64,000 nucleotides of DNA from positions 248,001-312,000 of the forward strand of contig NZ_VUKD01000005.1 in assembly GCF_009193155.1 (NCBI RefSeq), given 5' to 3'. Position 1 is the stretch's first letter. Every line of letters begins with the position of its first letter. The notes below the pieces were generated by a model. The model saw only the letters and a program-made list of their open reading frames with translations. It was not told where the DNA came from and searched no databases. The position numbers and the translations under genes were made by a program. Shown in pieces: positions 16,284 through 26,110 of this stretch. Origin of the DNA: Georgenia subflava. GTDB taxonomy: Bacteria > Actinomycetota > Actinomycetes > Actinomycetales > Actinomycetaceae.

Positions 16284-17687
16284 CTACGGGTGCGGCCACC
16301 CGTTGGGCCGGCAGCCGCCCATGCTCAGGGTCTGCTGCTGCATGACCGGGGCGAGCCGACCGGCGCCCGGGCAGCCCACGTGGCCGTGCCCGAGGAAGTG
16401 GCCCGTCTCGTGGTTGACCACGTACTGCCGGTAGGCGGCGATGTCGCCGCCGGCGGCGTTGAAGGCGGTGGCCCCGCCGGCCCAGCGTGCGGCGTTGATG
16501 ATCACCTGCGAGCCCGTGCGGCAGGAGGTGTAGCCGTTGGTCCGCAGCGGGGCGCAGAGCCGGTCGACCGTGGCCGGTGAGGCCAGGACGAGCGTCATCT
16601 GCCCGGTGGTGCCGCGGGCGAAGCTAACCGAGCCGTCCGCTCCCCAACCGCGCCGGTCGTTGAGCGTGTCCATGGCGACGTCGGCGAAGGTGGCGCCGTC
16701 GACCGGGAGCCCGGCCTCGACCTGGACGCGCACCGTCACCTCGCGCGCGGCGCTCCGCGGCGCCGGGACCGCGCCGGCGACGGTCGTGAGCCGCCCGCTC
16801 GCGGCGGTCGGGATCTCGGTGCTGGTCAGCCCGCCGCTCCCCCGGAGCCCCTCGACGGCGAGCGGCACCGGGTCGCGCCGCACACCGAGCGTGTCCACGC
16901 CGTCGCCGTCCCAGTCGCCCACCAGCGTGGTGTCGCCCGCCCGGCCGTAGACCACCACCCGGTCCGCCGGCCCCGGCGCGATCACGTCCTTGAGGTGGTA
17001 CTGCGCACCGCGCCGCACCCCCAGGGTGTCGCGCCCGTCGCCGTCCCAGTCGCCCACCAGCGTGGCGTCGGCCGCCCGGCCGTAGACCACCACCCGGTCC
17101 GCGGGCCCCGGCGCGATCACGTCCTTGAGGTGGTACTGCGCGCCGCGCCGCACACCCAGGGTGTCGCGCCCGTCGCCGTCCCAGTCCCCGACCACGACGA
17201 CGTCCCCGGCCTGGCCGTAGACGACGACGGCGTCCGCCGGGCCGCCGGACAGGGAGTTCTTGACGTGGTACTGCGCGCCCCTGCGCACGGCGAAGGTGTC
17301 CCGGCCGTCACCGTCCCAGTCCCCCACGACGACGACGTCGCCCGGGCGGCCGTAGGTCTGGACGTGGTCGGCGGCGCCGCCCGCGTTGGCGTTGCGCAGG
17401 TAGAACGTGGCACCGCGGCGCACGGCGAGGGTCTCGGTGCCGTCACCGTCCCAGTCGCCGACGTAGATCTGGTCCGTGCGGCGGCCGTACACGAACGAGG
17501 TGGACGCCTCGGTGGAGAAGGTGTCGGACAGCAGGTACGCCGTCCCGGTGCCGCCCACCTCGCCGCCGCGGGCGGCGGCCGGGCCGGCGAGCGTCAGGAC
17601 GGTGACGAGCGCGGCCGCGAGAGCCGTCAGCGCCCACCGCAGCGAGGCGCTGCGACGGCGTGGCAGGTCAGGGGAGGCGGAGGGCAC
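16284..17687 (-). CDS. Secreted five-repeat protein with C-terminal DUF3152 metalloprotease-like domain
   Basis: 467 residues. Signal peptide at 1-40 (hydrophobic ALTALAAALVTVLTL, cleavage near GPAAARG). Five GDWDGDG units span about 45-290; the fifth breaks off at VRRDPVPL. The C-terminal domain (about 310-467) contains VVNHETGHFLGHGHVGC: H426, E427 and H430 form an HExxH site, and a third His lies in GHGH. This matches DUF3152, a zinc-protease-like domain of actinobacteria (family knowledge); its substrate is unknown. The GTG start is exactly six bases after TAGGAT, implying leaderless translation. Probably works outside the cell, tethered by the repeats (inference). Confidence 0.85.
   Translation of the reverse strand: MPSASPDLPRRRSASLRWALTALAAALVTVLTLAGPAAARGGEVGGTGTAYLLSDTFSTEASTSFVYGRRTDQIYVGDWDGDGTETLAVRRGATFYLRNANAGGAADHVQTYGRPGDVVVVGDWDGDGRDTFAVRRGAQYHVKNSLSGGPADAVVVYGQAGDVVVVGDWDGDGRDTLGVRRGAQYHLKDVIAPGPADRVVVYGRAADATLVGDWDGDGRDTLGVRRGAQYHLKDVIAPGPADRVVVYGRAGDTTLVGDWDGDGVDTLGVRRDPVPLAVEGLRGSGGLTSTEIPTAASGRLTTVAGAVPAPRSAAREVTVRVQVEAGLPVDGATFADVAMDTLNDRRGWGADGSVSFARGTTGQMTLVLASPATVDRLCAPLRTNGYTSCRTGSQVIINAARWAGGATAFNAAGGDIAAYRQYVVNHETGHFLGHGHVGCPGAGRLAPVMQQQTLSMGGCRPNGWPHP
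16918..17187. repeat. Two nearly identical 135-bp units in the repeat-protein gene
   Basis: 16918-17052 and 17053-17187 differ at only a few bases. They encode two successive copies of the APGPADRVVVYGRA unit, a recent in-frame tandem duplication. Confidence 0.8.
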
Positions 17688-17693
17688 CGCGAC

Positions 17694-17699
17694 ATCCTA
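17694..17699 (-). promoter_or_regulatory. -10 box for a leaderless start at 17687
   Basis: TAGGAT, six bases, then GTG on the minus strand; no ribosome site is visible. Confidence 0.55.
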
Positions 17700-17739
17700 C
17701 GGACCTCGGGCGACCGGAACGGCCGGGCGCAGATACGGG

Positions 17740-19092
17740 TCAGCCGCGGCGGCGCCGCCGGGCCAGCCGCCACCGCACCTTGTCGACGACCGGCCGGGGA
17801 CCGGAGGTCCGCACGAGGCGCCAGGCGGCCGTGACGTCGAGCCGGACCCGCGTCGCCAGCGGCAGCCCGGCGAACTCCGTGCCGATCCGGCGCGCGTCGG
17901 CCGCCCGGCTGGGCCGGCGGCAGAACTCCAGGAGCGGGGCCAGGGCCACCGGCCAGGTGTATCGCTCGGCCACCCGGGCCACGTTCGCCCGGACGCGGTC
18001 CCGCTCCGCCTCGTCGGTGAGCAGCCGGGTCAGGGCCTGCGCCATCGCGTCGACGTCCTCGGTGGGGACGGCGGCGCCGAGGTCCTCCGCGGCGACCAGG
18101 TCGCCGAACGTGTCGCCGGCGCTGGTCACGATCGGCAGGTCGGCCCAGAGGTAGTCCAGGATCCGCGTGCGGAAGCTGAACGCGGTCTCGATGTGGTCGA
18201 AGTGGGCGCTCACCCCGACGTCGGCGTCCAGCAGGTAGTCCGCCCGCCGGGCGTAGGGCACCCAGTCCTCGTTGAAGAAGACGTGCGTGCCGGTCAGGCC
18301 GAGCTCGTCGGAGAGCTCACGGGTCCGGGTCGCCATCGCCATCTCGGGGACGTCCGGGTTGGGGTGCTTCATGCCGAGGAAGTACAGCCGGACCTCGGGG
18401 ACGTCCTGGCGCACCCGGTCCACGGCACGCACCACCGTGACGGGGTCGAACCAGTTGTAGACGCCGCCGCCCCACAGCACGACCTTGTCCTGCTCGCCGA
18501 TGCCGGGCACCACGCCCTTGATGGCCGGGGCGGTCCGGGCCGGCGGGGTCGGCGAGGTCCCGAAGGGCACCACGGTGAGCAGGTTGCGCAGCGAGGGGTC
18601 GGCGTCGTAGGTCTCGGGGTTGACCCGGCCGGCGGCGGCCAGCTGCCCCAGCCACAGGTCACGCTGCTTCTCCGAGGCGCACAGGAACAGGTCGCCGCGG
18701 GCGGACTGCGCGCCGAGCTCGCGCAGCGCGTTGGCGAGGGCGGCGTGGCGCTCGTCGGTCGGCTTGTACTTCTCCACCTCGAGCGACTCGAGATGGAACG
18801 GGTCGTACAGGTCGAGCACGATGACCGGCTCGGCCGTCTGCAGCCACGGGAACGTCTGCAGCACGAAGCCCTGAATGATGACGACGTCGGCGCCGTCGAC
18901 CTCCTCGCGGAAGTCGGCCACCGTGATGTGCCGGGTGGTGAAGCCCTGGCCCGGGCGGTCGCAGGAGCCGAACGTCACCAGGCGCACCTGGTGCTCGACG
19001 GCGAGCGCCGAGGCGATCTCCCAGGCCCGGATCGCCGGGCCCGCCATCCGCTCGGCCAGCGTGTCGAGCGTGACGACGAGGATCCGCGCCAT
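17740..19092 (-). CDS. Glycosyltransferase of the ABC-exporter operon
   Basis: 450 residues with a GT-B layout. The start MARILVVTLDTLAERMAGPA has the usual first strand and Gly/Ala loop; VVLWGGGVYNWFDPVTVVRA and TRILDYLWADLPIVTSAGDTF mark the donor half. The tail is Arg-rich (RWRLARRRRRG), likely membrane-associating. The ATG at 19092-19090 shares one base with the TGA of wzt (TGATG), so it is coupled to the exporter and probably builds the polymer that Wzm/Wzt export. The sugar is unknown. Confidence 0.82.
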   Translation of the reverse strand: MARILVVTLDTLAERMAGPAIRAWEIASALAVEHQVRLVTFGSCDRPGQGFTTRHITVADFREEVDGADVVIIQGFVLQTFPWLQTAEPVIVLDLYDPFHLESLEVEKYKPTDERHAALANALRELGAQSARGDLFLCASEKQRDLWLGQLAAAGRVNPETYDADPSLRNLLTVVPFGTSPTPPARTAPAIKGVVPGIGEQDKVVLWGGGVYNWFDPVTVVRAVDRVRQDVPEVRLYFLGMKHPNPDVPEMAMATRTRELSDELGLTGTHVFFNEDWVPYARRADYLLDADVGVSAHFDHIETAFSFRTRILDYLWADLPIVTSAGDTFGDLVAAEDLGAAVPTEDVDAMAQALTRLLTDEAERDRVRANVARVAERYTWPVALAPLLEFCRRPSRAADARRIGTEFAGLPLATRVRLDVTAAWRLVRTSGPRPVVDKVRWRLARRRRRG

Positions 19093-20297
19093 CAGGCGTC
19101 CTGCCCGTGGCCGGCGGGCGCCTGCCAGCCGGACTCGGTGTGGATGTAGCCGCCCCACCAGCGCTGGTCGCCGCTGTCGACGCTGAACCGGGCGCTGTCG
19201 CGCACCTGGTCGTACACGTGCTGGGTGGTCGAGTCGGTGAGCGAGGTGATGACGACGTACCCGCCAGGGGCGAAGGCCACCGCGGGTGCGTGGCAGTCGA
19301 CGTAGCCGGAGCCGCGCACGGTGCCGAGGCGCGGCCCGTCGTCGAAGGTGTTCGACGCCCACAGGTAGGTGCCGTCGGTGCTCTCGATCCCCACGCCGAT
19401 GACCGGGTCGGTGACCGGCTCCTCGGCGCGGTAGTGGACGCGGATGGTCACGTCGTCGCCGGTGCGGATCGTCCCGTCGCCGCCCGGGCCCAGGACCTCG
19501 ACGTCACCGACCACCATCTCGCCGGTGCCCCAGTGCGAGCGTCCGCTCTCGTCCACCCGGGTGCTGTCACGGGTGGAGTCGAGGTAGCGCTCGAGCACGC
19601 CGTTGGCCGGCCCGACCTCCTGCAGGACGCCGTGCTGGAGCCAGGCGGCCTGGTCCGCCATCGCCCGCAGCTGCGGCATCGAGTGCGAGACCAGCACCAC
19701 CGTGCGGCCCTCGCGGCGGAACTGGGCGAACTTCTCCGCGCACTTCTCCTGGAACGCGGAGTCGCCGACGGCGAGCACCTCGTCGACCAGCAGGATCTCC
19801 GGGTCCACGTTGATCGCCACGGAGAAGCCCAGGCGCACGTACATGCCGGAGGAGTAGTTCTTCACCGGCTGGTCGATGAACTCCTCGACACCGGAGAAGT
19901 CGACGATCTCGTCGAACTTGCGGTCGATCTCGGGGCGGCTCATGCCGAGGATCGAGCCGTTGAGGTAGACGTTCTCGCGCCCGGAGAGCTCGGGGTGGAA
20001 GCCGGAGCCCACCTCGAGCAGCGCCGCCAGCTTGCCGTGCGCGGTGATCGTGCCCGAGTTCGGGTAGAGGATCTGCGCCATGCACTTGAGCAGCGTCGAC
20101 TTGCCCGAGCCGTTGTCCCCGACCAGGGCGAAGGTGGAGGCCTCCGGGATCTCGAACGAGACGTCCTTGAGCGCCCAGAAGTCCTCGTACACCGACCGGC
20201 GACGGCGCATGATCGCGCTCTTCAGGGTCTGGTTGCGCTCGTGGTAGACGCGGAACTTCTTGGAGACGTCCGCCACCTCGACGGCCACGTTGCTCAC
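19092..20297 (-). CDS. wzt: Polysaccharide ABC transporter ATP-binding protein with Wzt_C domain
   Basis: 401 residues. The ATPase domain (1-240) has Walker A GDNGSGKST (60-68), signature YSSGM (148-152), Walker B EILLVDEVL (167-175) and H-loop His205, all intact. A C-terminal domain (about 260-400; HWGTGEMVVGDVEVLGPGG at its start) matches the Wzt_C carbohydrate-recognition module that reads the polymer end in ABC-type O-antigen export (family knowledge). The GTG start overlaps the permease stop (GTGA). It powers export of an undecaprenyl-linked glycan across the membrane. Confidence 0.93.
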   Translation of the reverse strand: MSNVAVEVADVSKKFRVYHERNQTLKSAIMRRRRSVYEDFWALKDVSFEIPEASTFALVGDNGSGKSTLLKCMAQILYPNSGTITAHGKLAALLEVGSGFHPELSGRENVYLNGSILGMSRPEIDRKFDEIVDFSGVEEFIDQPVKNYSSGMYVRLGFSVAINVDPEILLVDEVLAVGDSAFQEKCAEKFAQFRREGRTVVLVSHSMPQLRAMADQAAWLQHGVLQEVGPANGVLERYLDSTRDSTRVDESGRSHWGTGEMVVGDVEVLGPGGDGTIRTGDDVTIRVHYRAEEPVTDPVIGVGIESTDGTYLWASNTFDDGPRLGTVRGSGYVDCHAPAVAFAPGGYVVITSLTDSTTQHVYDQVRDSARFSVDSGDQRWWGGYIHTESGWQAPAGHGQDA

Positions 20298-21175
20298 AGT
20301 GCCTCAGCCAGCCCCTTCTCGTGACGCTTGAAGATCCAGTAGCCGAGGAAGAAGGCCGCCAGGCTCCAGGCCGCGCAGGTCAGCGACGTGGCCAGGTCGG
20401 GCCACCGGTTGTCGTACAGCAGGTTGCGGAACGCCTCGGCGAACTCCCCGATGGGGTTGAGCAGGTACAGGTCGAGCACGGTGACGGAGCCGAACAGCGG
20501 CCCGATGTCCTCGGAGACGCCGGCGACCATCGAGACCGGGTACAGGATCGGGGTGAGGTAGAACCACACCTGGAAGAAGATGCCCACGAAGTGCTGCGTG
20601 TCGCGGAAGTAGACGTTGGCCACCGAGAGCATCAGCGCGACGCCGGTGGCGAGCAGGGACATCAGCGCCATGAAGACGAGCACCAGCGGCACCCAGGGCA
20701 GCGCGTTCGCGCCGACGATCACCAGCGCGACGAGCAGGACCACCATCTCGATGGACCAGCTGAACATCCAGGAGAAGGAGTTCGCGACGAGCAGGGCGAT
20801 CCGGGGGAAGTGCACCTTCTTGATGAGGTTCTCGTTCCCCACCAGGGCGCCCATGCCGCCGTTGACGACGTTGGTGAAGAAGCTCCACGGGAGCAGCGCG
20901 CACAGCAGCCACAGGGCGAAGATGTCGAGCCCGCTCGGGTCACCCGGCTCCGGCTGGACGCGGATGATGAAGGCGAAGACGACCGTGTAGATGGCCATCG
21001 CGGCGAGCGGGTTCGCCAGGGACCACAGCTGACCGAGCGCGGTCCGCTTGTACTTGCCCTTGATCTCACGGCGTGTGAGGTTGAGCAGGAGCTCGCGCGA
21101 GCCCCTCAGGTCCTGCACGATCGACAAGATCTGGGCCTTCCTCGTTCCTCTGGCGTCCGGGACAGTCGTGCCCAC
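20294..21175 (-). CDS. wzm: Polysaccharide ABC transporter permease
   Basis: About 293 residues with six membrane helices, an ABC-2 type permease. Landmarks are LTRREIKGKYKRTALGQLW before helix 1 and the helix 5 region FFQVWFYLTPILYP. I chose GTG 21175-21173 because it gives the usual short N-terminal lead; TTG at about 21127, with GAGGAAGG upstream, is an alternative. TAACCT at 21186-21191 could be its -10 box. Forms the channel for Wzt; followed by wzt and a glycosyltransferase in overlapping order. The substrate is a lipid-linked glycan (family knowledge). Confidence 0.9.
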   Translation of the reverse strand: MGTTVPDARGTRKAQILSIVQDLRGSRELLLNLTRREIKGKYKRTALGQLWSLANPLAAMAIYTVVFAFIIRVQPEPGDPSGLDIFALWLLCALLPWSFFTNVVNGGMGALVGNENLIKKVHFPRIALLVANSFSWMFSWSIEMVVLLVALVIVGANALPWVPLVLVFMALMSLLATGVALMLSVANVYFRDTQHFVGIFFQVWFYLTPILYPVSMVAGVSEDIGPLFGSVTVLDLYLLNPIGEFAEAFRNLLYDNRWPDLATSLTCAAWSLAAFFLGYWIFKRHEKGLAEAL

Positions 21176-21319
21176 CGCTCGGGACAGGTTACGGCACCCT
21201 GGTGCGGGTCTCCCTGCCGCGAGAGCGCCCACGCCTGTGGAACGGCGCACACGGCCGGGGCCGTGGCGCACCGCGAGCCGCGCGGCACCGGCGGACCGGA
21301 CCGCGCCGCCGGCGGTGGC

Positions 21320-23464
21320 CTACGGGCGGCGCACGCCCAGGGTGTCCTTGTCGTCCCCGTTCCAGTCGCCGACGACGACGAGGTCGGCGGGACGGCCGTA
21401 GACGACCTGGATGTCGGCCCTGCCCGGGGCGATCGAGTTCTTGATGTGGTACTCGGCGCCGCGGCGCACGGCCAGGGTGTCGAGCCCGTTGCCGTTCCAG
21501 TCGCCGACCATGACCGTGTCGCCCGACTTCCCGTAGACCACCGTCTGGTCGGCCTCGCCCGGGGCGATCGAGTTCTTGACGAAGTACTGCGCGCCGCGCC
21601 GGACGGCGAACGTGTCCTGCCCCTCGCCGTCCCAGTCACCGACGAGGACCTGGTCCTCCGGTTTGCCGTAGGCGACGATCTTGTCGGCCGGGCCGGAGGT
21701 CACCGAGTTGCGGACGTGGTACTCACGGCCGCGCCGCACGGCGAGCGTGTCCTTGCCGTCGCCGTCCCAGTCACCGACGAGGATGACGTCGCCGGGCTTG
21801 CCGTAGGCGAAGACCACGTCGGCGGTGTCGGTGAAGGCGTTGGAGTTATTGACCGAGAACACCGTGCCGCTGCGCACGGCGATCGTGTCGATGCCGTCGC
21901 CGTCCCAGTCGCCCACGAACACCTCGGTGCCCTTCGGGCCGTAGCGGAACGAGACGTCGGCGGTCGGGCTGAACGAGTTGTTGAGGTAGAACAGCTGCGG
22001 CAGCTTCGCGTCCACCGTGGCGCTCAGGGCGGACAGGTCTCCCTGGAACAGGCCGGGGCACGACGTCGCGGAGACCTCCTTGTGGCCGAAGATGCGCGGC
22101 AGGTTCTGCCCGGCGGGCCGTGTGGGGGTGCCGTTCGAGATCAGCCCGCTCGGGGAGTCCATGTCGATCCCGGCGCGGCTGTACTGCCAGGCGATGACCT
22201 CCGACATCGCGTACAGCGGCGCCTGCCTCGCCGGGGGGACGTTGCCGTTGCCGGGGGCGAAGTTGCCCATGACGGACACGCCCATGGTCGAGGTGTTGAA
22301 CGGCCGCGCGTGGCCCGCGACGACCATCTGTCCCGCCGGGGCGGCCAGCGAGCCGGACCGGCCCTCGAAGATGTTGCCCCACTTGTCGATGAGGAAGTTG
22401 TAGCCGATGTCGCCCCACTGCCGGCTGACCGTGTGGTAGCGGTAGATCCCGCGCACGATCGACGCCGACTCCGCCGGGCCGTAGTTGTTGGTCCCGGCCG
22501 TGTGGTGCACGACCGTCGCCTTCAGCGGGGCGTTCTGGCGCGGCCAGGTCATGATCGACTCGTCGGCGCCCCACCCGCTCCGGCTGGTGATGGCGGGGCG
22601 GCGGGCGAGCGAGGTGGGTGCCAGCGCGAGCGTGTTCGCCGTCGCGACCGTGTTCGCCTTGGTCGCTACCGTGGTCGCCGTCGGGACCGTGCTCGCGGTG
22701 GTGTAGCCCACGGTGACGACCTGCCGGCTCGAGGTCCCGAGCGAGGTGAAGGCGGCGGGCTCGGTGGTGGCGGTGGCCTCGCTCTCGGGCAGCTCGCGCG
22801 GCTGGCTCGGCGAGTCGACGACCCGCTCCGAGACGTCCGGGTTCGCCGGGATCAGGCTGACCTCCAGGCTCGCAGGCAGCTCCGCAGCGTCGCCGGTCAC
22901 CTGGATCTGCACGGCCTCGGCCCCGCCGGTCACGAAGGGGTCGGTGCCCACGCGGGCCGCGTCTCCTCCGACCTCGGCGTCGGCGCCGGCCTCTGTCTCG
23001 GTCTCGAGCCAGTCGGACCAGCCCCCGTCCTCGAGCACCCGCAGGAAGACCCGCGAGCCCATCGGCAGGTGCTCGCCGTTCTCCCAGGTCAGCCCGGCGA
23101 CCATGAACTCCGCGGTGGCGATCGGTTCGGTCAGGACGGCGATCTTGTCCAGGTCGGCCGCCTGCGCGCCCGTCGCCGGCATCATGCCGCGCACCGTGGC
23201 GATGCCGGCGCCGCCACCGATCACGCGGAGGCCGGCCGCCTCGACCGACCCGTCAGCGGTGTGCGTCGCTGCGTCGCCCAGGCGGTCGATGCCCTCGACC
23301 GCGACCTCGGTGCGCGTGCCGGCGCCGTCCGTGAGCGGGATGACGGTGACGGGCTCGGGCGGCGCCTCGGACGCGCCCGTCTCGGCCTGCGCGGGCAGCG
23401 CTGCCACGGTGGCGAGGATGAGGCCTGTCACGGCTGCTGTGGCGGTCGTGCGTCGGACCAGCAT
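21320..23464 (-). CDS. Secreted PGRP-type N-acetylmuramoyl-L-alanine amidase with five repeats
   Basis: 714 residues. Signal peptide at 1-27 (TAAVTGLILATVAALPAQA). A low-similarity region (40-210) precedes a Ala/Thr-rich linker (about 240-295). The PGRP/Amidase_2 domain (about 300-465) starts ITSRSGWGADESI and has the zinc His pair region VVHHTAG (H320/H321), IGYNFLIDKWGNIFEGR and GHKEVSATSCPG with the second His and Cys. It is expected to cleave the amide between MurNAc and L-Ala. Five GDWDGDG units end the protein; units 4 and 5 use GDWNGNG/GDWNGDD. Start ATG 23464 has GAGG upstream. Divergent from ugd. Confidence 0.92.
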   Translation of the reverse strand: MLVRRTTATAAVTGLILATVAALPAQAETGASEAPPEPVTVIPLTDGAGTRTEVAVEGIDRLGDAATHTADGSVEAAGLRVIGGGAGIATVRGMMPATGAQAADLDKIAVLTEPIATAEFMVAGLTWENGEHLPMGSRVFLRVLEDGGWSDWLETETEAGADAEVGGDAARVGTDPFVTGGAEAVQIQVTGDAAELPASLEVSLIPANPDVSERVVDSPSQPRELPESEATATTEPAAFTSLGTSSRQVVTVGYTTASTVPTATTVATKANTVATANTLALAPTSLARRPAITSRSGWGADESIMTWPRQNAPLKATVVHHTAGTNNYGPAESASIVRGIYRYHTVSRQWGDIGYNFLIDKWGNIFEGRSGSLAAPAGQMVVAGHARPFNTSTMGVSVMGNFAPGNGNVPPARQAPLYAMSEVIAWQYSRAGIDMDSPSGLISNGTPTRPAGQNLPRIFGHKEVSATSCPGLFQGDLSALSATVDAKLPQLFYLNNSFSPTADVSFRYGPKGTEVFVGDWDGDGIDTIAVRSGTVFSVNNSNAFTDTADVVFAYGKPGDVILVGDWDGDGKDTLAVRRGREYHVRNSVTSGPADKIVAYGKPEDQVLVGDWDGEGQDTFAVRRGAQYFVKNSIAPGEADQTVVYGKSGDTVMVGDWNGNGLDTLAVRRGAEYHIKNSIAPGRADIQVVYGRPADLVVVGDWNGDDKDTLGVRRP

Positions 23465-23539
23465 GGAAACCTCGAGACTCAGACTGTGGGAAGAAGCACG
23501 TGTGACCGGAAGGCCCAGCACGTGCCAGCTCCTCGACGG

Positions 23540-23545
23540 TACCGT
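23540..23545 (+). promoter_or_regulatory. -10 box for a leaderless ugd
   Basis: TACCGT, six bases, then ATG 23552. It lies in the 87-base divergent gap shared with the amidase gene. Confidence 0.55.
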
Positions 23546-23551
23546 GCGCAC

Positions 23552-24877
23552 ATGCGAATCTCTGTTATTGGTTGCGGGTATTTGGGCGCCGTTCACGCGG
23601 CGTGCATGGCCGAGCTCGGCCACGACGTGGTCGGCATCGACATCGACGCCGGGAAGGTGGCCTCGCTCTCGCGCGGCGTGGCGCCGTTCCACGAGCCGGG
23701 CTTCGACGAGGTGCTCGAGCGGAACGTGGACGCCGGCCGGCTGCGGTTCTCGACCGACTTCGCCGACCTCGCCGACGCCCAGGTGCACTTCATCGGCGTC
23801 GGCACCCCGCAGGTCGAGAACGGCTACGCCGCGGACCTGACCTACGTCGACGCCGCCATCGACTCCCTCGTGCCGCACCTGGGCCCTCACCCGGACGGAC
23901 CCGTGCTGGTGGTGGGCAAGTCCACCGTGCCGGTCGGCACCGCCGCCAGGCTCGCCGAGAAGGTCACCCCGACCGGTGCGCACCTGGTCTGGAACCCCGA
24001 GTTCCTGCGCGAGGGCTTCGCCGTGCAGGACACCGTCTCCCCCGACCGGATCGTCTACGGCCTGCCCGGGGACCCCGCCGCGGCCGAGGAGTCGCGCACG
24101 GTCCTGGACGAGGTGTACACGCACCTGATCCACGAGCAGTCGATCCCCCGGCTGACCACGGACTACGCCACCGCAGAGCTGGTGAAGGTCGCGGCGAACT
24201 CGTTCCTGGCCACCAAGATCTCCTTCATCAACGCCATGGCCGAGCTGTGCGAGGCGACCGGCGCCGACGTCACCCAGCTCGCCGAGGCCATCGGCCACGA
24301 CGACCGCATCGGAAGCAAGTTCCTGCGCGCCGGCATCGGGTTCGGCGGCGGGTGCCTGCCCAAGGACATCCGCGCCTTCATGGCCCGCGCCGGCGAGCTC
24401 GGCGTCGACCAGGCCCTGACGTTCCTGCGCGAGGTCGACTCCATCAACGACCGCCGCCGCGAACACACCGTGCACCTCGCGCGGACCGCCGTCGGGGGCA
24501 ACCTCACCGGCAAGCGCGTCGCCGTTCTCGGTGCGGCGTTCAAGCCGGACAGCGACGACATGCGCAACTCCCCCGCCCTGGACATCGCCAACACGATCGC
24601 CGGTGCCGGCGCCGAGGTCACCATCACCGACCCCGCCGCGGGCCGGATCCTCGCCCGACAGCGTCCCGACATGACGATCGCCGAGGACGCCTACGCCGCC
24701 TCGGCGGACGCCGACGTCGTGCTGCTGCTCACCGAGTGGAAGCAGTTCAAGGAGCTCGACCCGGCCCGGCTCAAGGACGCCGTCGCCAACGCCTGGATCA
24801 TCGACGGCCGCAACGCGCTCGACCCCGCCACCTGGCGCGAGGCCGGCTGGACCTACACGGGCATCGGCCGGCCCTGA
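23552..24877 (+). CDS. ugd: UDP-glucose 6-dehydrogenase
   Basis: 441 residues, normal for the family. It makes UDP-glucuronate from UDP-glucose with two NAD+. The NAD-binding loop is GCGYLG (8-13); GKSTVPVGT and WNPEFLREG are family signatures. Catalytic Cys268 sits in GFGGGCLPKD, and AAFKPDSDDMRNSPA marks the C-terminal UDP-binding domain. There is no ribosome site, and TACCGT lies six bases before ATG, so translation is probably leaderless. With rmlB just downstream it supplies precursors for the surface polymer (context). Confidence 0.95.
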   Translation: MRISVIGCGYLGAVHAACMAELGHDVVGIDIDAGKVASLSRGVAPFHEPGFDEVLERNVDAGRLRFSTDFADLADAQVHFIGVGTPQVENGYAADLTYVDAAIDSLVPHLGPHPDGPVLVVGKSTVPVGTAARLAEKVTPTGAHLVWNPEFLREGFAVQDTVSPDRIVYGLPGDPAAAEESRTVLDEVYTHLIHEQSIPRLTTDYATAELVKVAANSFLATKISFINAMAELCEATGADVTQLAEAIGHDDRIGSKFLRAGIGFGGGCLPKDIRAFMARAGELGVDQALTFLREVDSINDRRREHTVHLARTAVGGNLTGKRVAVLGAAFKPDSDDMRNSPALDIANTIAGAGAEVTITDPAAGRILARQRPDMTIAEDAYAASADADVVLLLTEWKQFKELDPARLKDAVANAWIIDGRNALDPATWREAGWTYTGIGRP

Positions 24878-24920
24878 TCCTCGGGTCCGGCGCCCGATCC
24901 CCCATACTGGCTGCTGCTGA

Positions 24921-25937
<1,017 letters not shown>

Positions 25938-25955
25938 CACCCTCTGGCGAGACGA

Positions 25956-25991
25956 GACGGCCGGCACGGTGACAGCACCGTGCCGGCCGTC
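25956..25991 (+). terminator. Strong hairpin terminator after rmlB
   Basis: Perfect 15-bp inverted repeat (25956-25970 and 25977-25991, ACCGTGCCGGCCGTC arm) around a six-base loop, followed by a short pyrimidine-rich stretch (GCTTCTCC). Confidence 0.85.
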
Positions 25992-26110
25992 GCTTCTCCG
26001 TGCACCCACCGCCTGAACGCCCGACGCGATGCTCCTCACAAACCATGGACGCGTGGCGTCCCGAATCACTATGGTCACTTCAGCCCCACCACCCTGAAGG
26101 AGACCCGGCC

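Noticed and set aside
20321-23551. Very long open stretch on the plus strand in frame with ugd, upstream of its start
   Set aside because: It is antisense to the clear wzt/wzm/amidase genes; high-GC third positions keep antisense frames open. Its translation is low-complexity and lacks family motifs until ATG 23552.
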